Assembly (NCBI GenBank): GCA_036387415.1
Contig: DASVTU010000032.1
Span: forward strand, 6,004 to 70,003
From: DASVTU01 sp036387415
Lineage (GTDB): Bacteria; Acidobacteriota; Blastocatellia; Pyrinomonadales; Pyrinomonadaceae
Direction of reading: 5' to 3'
DNA length: 64,000 bases
The notes beneath the pieces were generated by a model. The model was not told where the DNA came from, did not search any database, and was given only the letters and a program-made list of their open reading frames with translations. A program made the position numbers and the translations under genes. Below, piece by piece: positions 1 through 8,500 of the stretch; within the stretch, counting starts at the first letter, position 1, and the number at the start of each line of letters is the position of its first letter.

Positions 1-1482
1 GTCCTCGAAGAGGGGCCGAACATCCCGAAGGGACAGGGACACGGCGGCGAAAGCCACAAGCGACCGACCTTCACCGAGCGCGAACTCGACATGTACAAGA
101 CGCTCTATCAGGAAGGCGGCGGGCGTCTGACGAGCGACAACGCCATCAAGGTGATGCAGGGGCGTTGTCTCGGCGGCGGAACGACCGTCAACTGGTCTGC
201 CTGTCTGCCGCCGCCCGTCTTCACCTTGAATCACTGGCGCAACAACTTCGGCACGCATTTCACGCGCGACAACCTAGAGCCGTACATGGTCGAGGTGGTC
301 AACTTTCTCGGCATCAACCGCAACGACCGCTACAACACGTCGGCGCAGGCGCTCATACGCGGTTGCACCGCGCTCGGTTATCGTTGGAGCAATCTGCCGA
401 ACAACACGCGCGAGTGCCGCGAGTGCGGAAGCTGCGGCGTCGGTTGCCCCTACGACCGCAAGCAGAGCGGCATCGTCACATGGCTCCCCGCCGCGCTCCG
501 CGAGGGAGCTAACATCTATACCGACACGAAAGTCGATAAACTCGTCATGAGCGGCGGTCGCATCACGGAAGTTCACGCCGTCTTCCTCGACAAGACGACG
601 CAGCCGACGGGCAAGAAGTTGGTCGTGCGTCCCAAACTCGGCGTCTTGCTCGCGGCGGGCGCTATCGGCACGCCCGCGATTCTCCTGCGCTCCCGTATCA
701 ATCCGAATAACATGGTCGGCAAGTTCACGCATATCCATCCCGTCACCATCTGCATCGGTCGTTATCGTGACAGGACATATCCGGCCTATGGCGTGCCAGA
801 CAACATGATGAGCGACCAATTCGCCGCCGGAGAGACGGGTTATCTCATCGAAACAGGCTCGTTTTTTCCTGTCCTGAGCGCCGCCGCTTCGCTCGACTAC
901 GGCACACGCCTGCGCGAAGTGATGCGTGATTATTACCCTTTTGGCGCGATTATGTACGCGCACCATTGCACCGGCTTCGACCCCGACGAGCCGTACGGCA
1001 CACTCAAACTCGACAAGTACAACGACCCCGACCTCGACTACAAACTCGCCGACGAGAACAAGAATGCGATGCGTCAGAGCCTCAAGGAGATGACACGCAT
1101 CCATCTCGCCGCCGGAGCCGAGTCGGTCTATCATCTCACCAACCCGTCAATCGTCATCAAGTCTGTCAGCGAACTCGACCAACTCGACAACGTCTCCTAC
1201 GAGCCGCAACGCGCGACGATTTTCACCGTTCATGTCATGGGCGGTTGTCGGATGAATGCCGCTGCGAATCGCGGTGTGGTCGATGTCGATTTTAGTCTGC
1301 GCGGTGCGTCGAACGCGTGGGTGGTCGATGCTTCCGTCTTCCCGACCGGACTCGGCGCGAATCCGCAGGTCACAATCTACTCGCTCGCGTTGCGCGCGGC
1401 GCGACACATCTGCGAAAAACACTCGAAGCCGTTCGTCTTGAAACATCAGCAGGGAGGTACATGGCCGTGGCCGGAATACTAA
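1..1482 (+). CDS. GMC-family FAD-dependent alcohol oxidoreductase (5' partial)
   Basis: FAD-linked oxidoreductase of the glucose-methanol-choline (GMC) superfamily, expected to oxidise an alcohol or sugar hydroxyl. The frame is open from base 1 without a start, so the N-terminal GxGxxG nucleotide-binding strand lies upstream; the first visible residues (VLEEGP) are the acidic end of that Rossmann unit. CLGGGTTVNWSACLPP matches the first GMC signature. CRECGSCGVGCPYDRK (about bases 411-462) is a Cys cluster seen in the long-chain alcohol oxidase-like branch. HVMGGCRM and NPQVTIYSLALRAA belong to the GMC C-terminal domain. The last 22 bases overlap the next gene, which suggests co-translation. 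The substrate cannot be read from sequence; a fatty-alcohol-type substrate is a guess from the Cys cluster. Confidence 0.85.
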   Translation, partial: VLEEGPNIPKGQGHGGESHKRPTFTERELDMYKTLYQEGGGRLTSDNAIKVMQGRCLGGGTTVNWSACLPPPVFTLNHWRNNFGTHFTRDNLEPYMVEVVNFLGINRNDRYNTSAQALIRGCTALGYRWSNLPNNTRECRECGSCGVGCPYDRKQSGIVTWLPAALREGANIYTDTKVDKLVMSGGRITEVHAVFLDKTTQPTGKKLVVRPKLGVLLAAGAIGTPAILLRSRINPNNMVGKFTHIHPVTICIGRYRDRTYPAYGVPDNMMSDQFAAGETGYLIETGSFFPVLSAAASLDYGTRLREVMRDYYPFGAIMYAHHCTGFDPDEPYGTLKLDKYNDPDLDYKLADENKNAMRQSLKEMTRIHLAAGAESVYHLTNPSIVIKSVSELDQLDNVSYEPQRATIFTVHVMGGCRMNAAANRGVVDVDFSLRGASNAWVVDASVFPTGLGANPQVTIYSLALRAARHICEKHSKPFVLKHQQGGTWPWPEY

Positions 1483-1991
1483 CTACGGTGCTTAACTTGT
1501 TCGCGCATCCCAAACGAGTTATCCAGATTGACGAGAGCAAGTTGAAGTATCTCGATGCAAAGACCGCGCACATCCTCTTTGCCCTCGGCGAAGCCGTGAT
1601 TGGCGAAGATTTCCGAGACAGAGTGCCGGAATTCATCCCCAACACCGACGACATTCTCGCCTACCAGCGACGCGAACAACGCGAAACCCTCAAGCAAGGT
1701 CTGCTCCTGTTAGAGAATCCGATAGCCAATAAAATCTTCGGCGCGAGCCTGCGCGGTTTCTCCCATCATTCGCTCAAGGAACGACAGGAGGTGCTCAAAT
1801 ATCTCAAGGAGAGCAAGCAAGACATGCTCCGCAATCTCTATGGAGCCAGCATCAACATCGCCGCCTCCGCCTACTACGCCAGCGAAGCCACATGGAAAGA
1901 CATTCTCTACGACGGCGTGAGCGTTGACCATCCAGAACTACTCAAGCAACCACTCTGGCGACCCGGCGACCCACGACCCGTCGAGAAATAG
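1461..1991 (+). CDS. small partner protein overlapping the GMC oxidoreductase gene
   Basis: Unrecognised 176-residue protein. The ATG at 1461 is chosen because AGGGAGG (1451-1457) sits just upstream and the protein is then free of the extra N-terminal stretch read from the overlapping GMC frame. It starts with a short hydrophobic run (MAVAGILTTVLNLFAH) and continues as a charged, probably helical protein with no Cys cluster or obvious catalytic motif. Bacterial GMC dehydrogenases are often encoded next to a small gluconate 2-dehydrogenase subunit 3-like protein, and size and position fit that role, but no diagnostic motif was seen, so this is inference from context. The stop is 23 bases before the convergent hydrolase gene. 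Confidence 0.7.
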   Translation: MAVAGILTTVLNLFAHPKRVIQIDESKLKYLDAKTAHILFALGEAVIGEDFRDRVPEFIPNTDDILAYQRREQRETLKQGLLLLENPIANKIFGASLRGFSHHSLKERQEVLKYLKESKQDMLRNLYGASINIAASAYYASEATWKDILYDGVSVDHPELLKQPLWRPGDPRPVEK

Positions 1992-2014
1992 AACATCCCT
2001 CCAACACTCATTCG

Positions 2015-3493
2015 CTAACGACGCTTCGCAGACTTTTTCGCGGTCGCAGATTTTGTAGCGGTCACAGATTTTCTAACGGTCGCGTTTTTTTTGGCGGTCG
2101 CAGTTTTTTTGACTGTCGCGGCGCGTCGGAAGTTAATCTTGATGGTCTTGCGCGGCGGATGCGTATCGGGGTCGCTCTGTTCGGTGGTGAAAAACTCCGA
2201 CTCCTTCCTGAGTTCGGCGACGAGCGTGCGGCGCGGCACTTCGGTCTTGGTTTCCTTGTGACCGTGCGGGCTATCTTCCATCGTCGAGATGAGCGTCAAG
2301 AGTCGTTGGGGTGTGGGTTTGTCGGAGCGATTTTCAAAGAGCGCCCAGAGCGAACGCGGCGTCGCGTTGAGGCTGCCGTGGTGGCCGACCTTGTAGAGGT
2401 TAACGCGGCTGAGCAAGCGGCGCGTCCGTGCGCTATCGGGCGCATCGAAAAGGGCGTATGACCAGTTTTCGATTTGCGCGTCGCCCGGAAAGAGAAACTT
2501 CTTGCCGCGAACTTTGAATAAGAGAATCAGGCTGGTGTTGTTCAACTGGCTATCGAGTTCGCGCACGATGCCCAACAACTGATTAGCGCGGACGGTTTGC
2601 ATGTGACGTATAAACCAACGCGTGTGGGGCGGCGGGTTCTCGGATTCAGGATGAATCGCGGCGAAGGGGAAAAGCTTTGAACGGCTGCCCGCCACGGCGC
2701 GTCCGGCAGACGCTTGCAGATGCCAGTACTCGTTTTCGTCGCGGCTGCGTTGTTGGCGAATCGCGTCAGTCTGTTCGAGCGTGGGCGGCCCAAGCACCTG
2801 CGTCACGACGCCCGGAAGGATGTCTTCCAGACCCGATTGGCTGCCGTGGTAGACATAAAACGCACGCGCATCACGGCTCCCCGCACGCCCTTTACGCTGG
2901 CTCATGCGAATCAGATTTTCGATGGCCGAGCGGTTGGCGATTTTGTTGTCGTCGCCCAAAAATTCGATTTGTTTGACGACATCGAAACGGAGTTCGGGAT
3001 TCGTCTTGTAGAAACTTTTCATTTGCGACGCTTCGCGCACAGCCGCGCCCGCGATGAAATGCATGTCGTTGAGCGCGGCGAGGAAACCTTTTTTGGACGA
3101 GAGCGTGCGCATCGGTTGCGTCGCTTCCGGTTGCGCGAGCGGGTCTTCTGTCCAGGGTTGAATGACGACATCTGGTTCGAGGCGCGCAATGATGTCGCCC
3201 GGCGCTTCCTGTTCGTCGTCGCCCGTCGTAAACCCGCTGATGTGGTCGCGGTGGCGATGCGTGGCGACGACCGCATGGAGCTTGCCCTTGCATTCGCGTG
3301 CGATGTCGTTGGCGACATCGAGCATGAGTTGGTTGAGGCCGATGTTGAGTTTCTTTGGTTTGTAGGTGCTGCCGAAATCTATGAGGACGTGTCGGTCTTC
3401 CCGCTCGTAATGGAAGGAGAGGAGAAAGCAATCGCCGAAGCCGACTTGATATGCGCGAATCGTCAGTGCATGTGGTGATTTTGTTGACGACAT
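2015..3493 (-). CDS. metallo-beta-lactamase-fold hydrolase with Lys/Ala-rich tail
   Basis: 492-residue cytoplasmic hydrolase of the metallo-beta-lactamase fold, ComEC/Rec2-like type. Near the N-terminus the strand-loop VGFGDCFLLSF is followed by VLIDFG and the zinc motif THRHRDHISG (about residues 78-87, HxHxDH). FLFPGDAQIENW and YKVGHHGSLNATP supply the later Asp and His ligands typical of this branch. No signal peptide. The last ~40 residues are a repetitive basic tail (KKTATAKKNATVRKS...) resembling histone H1/AlgP-type tails. The gene lies 65 bases downstream of the neutral protease gene on the same strand and is probably co-transcribed. Substrate unknown: nuclease, phosphodiesterase or lactonase chemistry would all fit. 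Confidence 0.8.
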   Translation of the reverse strand: MSSTKSPHALTIRAYQVGFGDCFLLSFHYEREDRHVLIDFGSTYKPKKLNIGLNQLMLDVANDIARECKGKLHAVVATHRHRDHISGFTTGDDEQEAPGDIIARLEPDVVIQPWTEDPLAQPEATQPMRTLSSKKGFLAALNDMHFIAGAAVREASQMKSFYKTNPELRFDVVKQIEFLGDDNKIANRSAIENLIRMSQRKGRAGSRDARAFYVYHGSQSGLEDILPGVVTQVLGPPTLEQTDAIRQQRSRDENEYWHLQASAGRAVAGSRSKLFPFAAIHPESENPPPHTRWFIRHMQTVRANQLLGIVRELDSQLNNTSLILLFKVRGKKFLFPGDAQIENWSYALFDAPDSARTRRLLSRVNLYKVGHHGSLNATPRSLWALFENRSDKPTPQRLLTLISTMEDSPHGHKETKTEVPRRTLVAELRKESEFFTTEQSDPDTHPPRKTIKINFRRAATVKKTATAKKNATVRKSVTATKSATAKKSAKRR

Positions 3494-3558
3494 TGATACT
3501 CAAATCCCTGTTGACGTTGAACCAAACTGCCGACGCGTTTGCCGCGTCTTCGAGGCGT

Positions 3559-5262
3559 TTACCAGACTTCGGAATGGAGTGTGCGTTGGTCGCGTGCGCG
3601 CCGTCGGTGAAGACTTGAGAAGCGTCGCAGTTCGCTGAAGGCCGGATGAAAGTAGCCGTACCTCCATAGGTATCGCAGGCGACGCGATTGACGTTCGGCG
3701 TCGAGCACGCGATTGCTGACGTGATATTTCAGTTGACCGTACTCGTCGAAAACGAGCGCGCCGCCGCCGTAAATCGTCACCTCTTTTTGGTCGGGCATCC
3801 CCGCCGGAATCTCTATCCCGCGACGCCGCAACTCCGTCGCGCGCAACGTCACAATCTGCACATAATCCGCGATGGTTTCATGCAACACGAAGCCGTCAGG
3901 CCCGATGCGGAGGCACGGTCGGACGGCGTTGACGCTGGTGTAAGCATCCTCGTTGAGACCGAGCGCGGTACGATTTTCCCAGAGAAAACGAAAAATCTCG
4001 TCGGGGTCGCGTTGCATGGCGACGAAGTGCGTGCGCGTGTAATCGAGGGCGCAATCGGGTCGCTTCCAGTAGCCTTCGGCGCTACCGACGGCGGAAGGCT
4101 CAATGCCGTAAGCCGAAAAACTCTCGCGGAGAATGGCGCGATACCCATACTTGGAATCGTCCGGTACGAGTTCCATGTCGGCGGAGAGTAGTGCGCTCAA
4201 AAAATCGCAAAATTCGAGGTCGGTGGGCGGCGTGTAGTCGAGCGCGCGAATCGCCATCGTGAGAAGGTGCGAAGCGGCGTCAGCTCCCTCCTCGGCGACG
4301 CGTTTGCGGTCGAGCAGTTGCGTCGTCTTGTCGCCCAAACCTTTGAGACGCATAATCCAGACTTCGATGAACGCATTGAGCATCGCTGCCACCAGAATCT
4401 CGCCGCGACGATGCGGCTCCTGAAATTCCTCCGACTCCATGATTGACGACGAACGCTTCAAAGCGACTGAACGGCGCAACGCCTGCCCGCGCAGTCTGCT
4501 CATCTCCTCGCCCATCTGTTCAGCCAAACCGAGCAGCACCGATTGACGGAGACGCCCGCGCGTCAACTTCGTGCGCTCGATGCGTTTGCTGTCCGCCGAG
4601 TCAACGTCCAACAACGCGGCGACCACACCCGTCAGCGAAAATACTGAGAGCAACGCCACCACGTCGCTGAAGCCTTCGTGGAAACCCGCCTGTTCGGGCG
4701 AAGACGGGTCTGTGAAATACGTCCGCAGACCATCGACGAGCGCGTGTGTGGTTTCATGCGCGACCACGTCGTGCGAGAGGCAACTGAAGACGGTGCCGCG
4801 CCCGTCGAGCGCGGGGAAGTAGCCGAACATGAGCGCGCGGTCGCGTTCGGAATAGAAGGCGTTGGCGTCGGCGAAGGCGTGCGGGGCGACCATGATTTGA
4901 TGACCTGCAAAACTCCAACCTACGCGCCGACCGAGCGCAAACTCGAAACGCGCCAGCGTCCGCATCACAATCGCGTAGACGTTTTGCGCGTGGAATTGTG
5001 GATTCGAGATGAGTTCGTCGTCGGATGCTTTGCGGAACGGGTCGAGATATTGCCCTCTGACGGAAGGCGGGTAACGCAGAGGGGCATAGAGCGTGTCGGT
5101 CGAAGCGTCGTAGTCAATCACCTGCACGCGATAACCGCGCGGGCCGGGATAGAGTACTTCCGCAGGGACGCGCACTTCAGCCGTCAGAATCTTATTGTCA
5201 ATTTTAACGCCGGGGTCTTGCGCGATAATGGTCAGCGTGCGTGTGTGTGGTTGTGGCGTCAT
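3559..5262 (-). CDS. thermolysin-like (gluzincin) metalloprotease without signal peptide
   Basis: 567-residue putative zinc protease. VVAHETTHALVDG (about residues 169-181) carries the HExxH motif and FHEGFSDVVALLS about 30 residues later carries the third ligand Glu of gluzincins (ExxxD), the M4/thermolysin arrangement. Unlike secreted thermolysins it has no signal peptide, no recognisable propeptide and a long divergent C-terminal half. The start is the first ATG of the frame, preceded by a GAGAG stretch. A promoter-like TTGAAA-16-GATAAA lies just upstream. It precedes the MBL-fold gene on the same strand. The fold and zinc ligands are clear; a housekeeping or self-protein-directed role is only inferred from the cytoplasmic location. 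Confidence 0.75.
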   Translation of the reverse strand: MTPQPHTRTLTIIAQDPGVKIDNKILTAEVRVPAEVLYPGPRGYRVQVIDYDASTDTLYAPLRYPPSVRGQYLDPFRKASDDELISNPQFHAQNVYAIVMRTLARFEFALGRRVGWSFAGHQIMVAPHAFADANAFYSERDRALMFGYFPALDGRGTVFSCLSHDVVAHETTHALVDGLRTYFTDPSSPEQAGFHEGFSDVVALLSVFSLTGVVAALLDVDSADSKRIERTKLTRGRLRQSVLLGLAEQMGEEMSRLRGQALRRSVALKRSSSIMESEEFQEPHRRGEILVAAMLNAFIEVWIMRLKGLGDKTTQLLDRKRVAEEGADAASHLLTMAIRALDYTPPTDLEFCDFLSALLSADMELVPDDSKYGYRAILRESFSAYGIEPSAVGSAEGYWKRPDCALDYTRTHFVAMQRDPDEIFRFLWENRTALGLNEDAYTSVNAVRPCLRIGPDGFVLHETIADYVQIVTLRATELRRRGIEIPAGMPDQKEVTIYGGGALVFDEYGQLKYHVSNRVLDAERQSRRLRYLWRYGYFHPAFSELRRFSSLHRRRARDQRTLHSEVW

Positions 5263-5288
5263 TCGGCTTTCGACTCTCTCGCTACGTC

Positions 5289-5316
5289 TTTATCCTATTC
5301 GCGCACTCCGTTTCAA
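5289..5316 (-). promoter_or_regulatory. candidate sigma70-like promoter of the metalloprotease gene
   Basis: On the minus strand, TTGAAA (5311-5316) is followed after 16 bases by GATAAA (5289-5294). The predicted transcript start would be about 20 bases before the ATG at 5262. The -10 is a weak match. Confidence 0.35.
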
Positions 5317-5388
5317 GCAAAATATTCGACACACGGAAAAACGACACAACACAGACGACCTGTTTCTTCGTCGCCGACCAACAAAAAA

Positions 5389-5414
5389 GGGACGGAGGAC
5401 TTATCCTCCGTCCC
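5389..5414 (-). terminator. Rho-independent terminator of the beta-helix/HYR gene
   Basis: Perfect 11-bp stem GGGACGGAGGA / TCCTCCGTCCC (5389-5399 with 5404-5414), loop of 4. On the minus strand it is followed directly by six T (5383-5388). It is the second of two hairpins beyond the stop at 5506. Confidence 0.85.
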
Positions 5415-5453
5415 GAAACGTGCGTCGCATGACAGACGCGTGGTTGATTGTGT

Positions 5454-5495
5454 CGCAGGAGAAGCGACGTTTGTTGATGCGTCGCTTCTCCTGCG
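5454..5495 (-). terminator. 16-bp hairpin directly after the beta-helix/HYR gene
   Basis: Perfect 16-bp inverted repeat CGCAGGAGAAGCGACG (5454-5469) / its complement (5480-5495) with a 10-base loop, 10 bases past the stop codon. It has no T tract of its own; it may protect the 3' end or act with the T-tailed hairpin at 5389-5414. Confidence 0.6.
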
Positions 5496-5505
5496 TGTGA
5501 CAGAC

Positions 5506-8500
5506 CTATTTGAACTTGAAGTTGGCGCGGTGGTCTGTGCCGTCGTTGAGACGGACGACTAGCTGCCGACAGGTTCCTTCCCAAGCCTTGAGCGTCTTCC
5601 AGTTGTAGTGATACTGGTCGCTTCCGGCATCGTAGGTCAGGCCGCTATTGCCCGACGCGTCAATCTCCATCAGGTCAACCGCCGGGTCGTTGGTGTTGCA
5701 GGGAATCGTGCCGGAGGCAGGGAAGCCCGGCGCGAAGATGTTCAAGCCCTTGTTGCCGCTCAGGCTGAACTTGATGGGAATGGTGCTCCCCGCCTTGACG
5801 TTGTTGAGCGCGGGGAGATTGCCGATGGGCGAGAAGAAGCCCGTGAAGTTGTAAGCGACCGTCACGGTGAAACTGCATGAAGCGGTGTTGCCAGCCGCAT
5901 CGGTCGCGGTGCTCGTTACGGTCGTCGTGCCGACGGGGAAGACCGAACCCGACGCGATGTTGCTCACAACCGAGACGCCGCCCGCGCAGTTGTCAGTCGC
6001 GGTCGTGTTGAAGCTGACGGGCACACCTGACGCCCCGCTGTTGGCTGGCAGCGAGACGAGGATGTTGGCGGGACAGGTGATGACCGGAGCCACCGTGTCG
6101 TTGACCGTCACAGTCTGATTGACGGAGGCCGTGAGACCGGAGGCATCGGTCGCCGTCCAAGTAATTGTCGTCGTGCCCTTCGGATAAGCGGCGTTCAGCG
6201 GTTGCGCGTCGCTGCGAACGCCCGCGACGTTGACGCCGGGGCAATTGTCGTTGGCCGTCGGCGTGCCGGGGTTGACGTTGGCGGAACAACTGTTGGCGTC
6301 GGTCGAGGCGACGACGTTGGGCGGCGCGGTGATGGTCGGGCTTTCCGTGTCGTTGACCACGACGGTCTGCGTGCACGAATCGGTGTTGCCCGCCGTGTCG
6401 GTCGCCGTCCAGGTGATAGTGGTTGTGCCCTTAGGATAGGGCGCGTTCAAGGGCTGCGCGTCGCTGCGTGTGCCGCTGACGGAGACCGATGGGTCATTGT
6501 CGGTCGCCGTGGCCGTTCCGACGTTGACGTTGGCGGCACAAGTGCCCGCGTCGTTGTTGACCACGATGTTGGACGGGCAAGCGATAACGGGGTCTTGCAC
6601 GTCGTTAACGGTCACGGTGAAGCTACAGGCGGCGTCGGGCGCGATGCCGTTAGTCGCCGTGCATTGGACGGTGGTGGTGCCGACGGGGAAGGTGTGCGGC
6701 GAAGTGATGACAGTCGAACCAACCTTGCATTCGACGGTCGGCGCGGGCACGCCCGACCCAGTGACCGTGAACGGCACGGACGCGGAGAAAGCGTTCGGGT
6801 CGTTGTTGACGGTGATGTTGGCAGGGCATGAAATCGTCGGCGGTTGACCGAGAGGCGTGCGCGTCGGGTCGTTCGGTGCGCCCGTGTCGGGGTCGTCGGT
6901 GACGACGGATGCGAAGTTGCTGCCCGTCACCGTGCCCTGATTGGCTATCTCGGATGCCGAGACGGAACCGTTAATCGTCACCTGAAATGTAATCGTCATG
7001 CTCTTACCTGCGGGCAAGGTGCCGATGCTGAGGCTGACGGTTTCGCCGGAGAAGGCGACGCTGGCGACTGTCAATGCGCTAGTCGTCGCGGATGCCTTCT
7101 GCGCGTCGCGTCGTTCGCCGTTGCGTTCAAGCGTCGGTTGATTGATGCCGACGACCGATGCATCGGTCGATGCATAACCGAAGGCGAGGCCGTTGCCTGT
7201 TCGCGCCATGCTGCCCGCGCGCACGTTGTCGCCGCGACGCATCATCTGGTTGGCGAAATTGCGACCGAAACCGGACGATGAGGCGATGGATTGAAGCATC
7301 GTTGAACCGATGCCGACGGATTTGAAAATCGCGTGCGCGTCGGTTTGCCGGAAGGCGAGATATTCGCGCGAGGCGTCCGCGTTGAACATGGCGACGGGCG
7401 GCGCGGCGCAGGAGACGCCGAAGTTGGGCGTGCCTGTCAAAAACACGTTGCCGGACGAAATGCCGTTGGCAGTGGCGAGGGCGGAGGCGCTCGCCTGTTC
7501 GACGTTGTGCGGCGCGGTGGCAGCCTCGTTGAGACGAATGGTGCCTGTGTTGCTGTCGAGCGTGTTGCCCGTGATGTCGCTGCACAAGGTTGACGTGCCA
7601 GTGCTATCGACGCGGATTTCGGAAGCCGTGCCCAGATTGGTCAGGTTGTTGTTCGTCACGGTGACAGTAAAGTTGGTGTTGTTTTGCGAACGTGCAAAGA
7701 CGGACGTGGCGGTGGCCGTCGTTGAATTGTTGACGACGGTGTTGCCGTCAACGAGGACGTTGCCCGACGTGCCTCCGGTGCGACGACGTTCGATGGTGAT
7801 GCCGGACTCGTTGCTCTGGCCGACGGGCGCGCCGCTGGTGCCGAGATTGTTGTTGGTGATACGCGCGTTGACGCTGGTGCCGGGTAGGTTCGCCATGTCG
7901 AGGAAGATGCCCGTGCGACGCGTGTTGGTGATGGTGTTGCCGTGGATGTTGATGGTTCCGGCAACGTTGGTGTTGTCGTCGATGAAGACCTGTATGCTGC
8001 GATATGAGGTATTCGTGGCGTCGCCGATGTTCTGGATGGTGTTGTTCTTGATGTTGACGCCGAGCGAGTTCGCGGGGAGCGTGGCGTCGCCGTTGACGGT
8101 GATGACGCCCGTCTGGAACGAGGGGACGCGTGCAACGTTGTCGAAGGTGTTGCCCTCGATGAGAACGGTGGCCTTGCCGCCGAAGAAGTTGTCGGCGGAG
8201 ACGGTGTTGAGACCGCCTGCGGCGGCGTTCTCGAAGGTGGAATCCTTCACCGTGAGATTGACGGTGGCGGTCGAACCGCTGTTTTCTCCGGCGATGTGCG
8301 TAATCGCGGGGCCTGTGAGACCCGTGAAGTTGCTGTTGTTCTGCACGACGAGCGACATGTCGGCGGCATCGCGTCCGACGATGAAGATGCCGTTGCCGCT
8401 GGTCGTCGCATCGGAGAAGGTGGAGTTATCGACCGTGACGGTGGATGCGGTCGAAGACGAATTGATGAGACGCAAGCCGTCGCGACCCGCGACGTTGAAC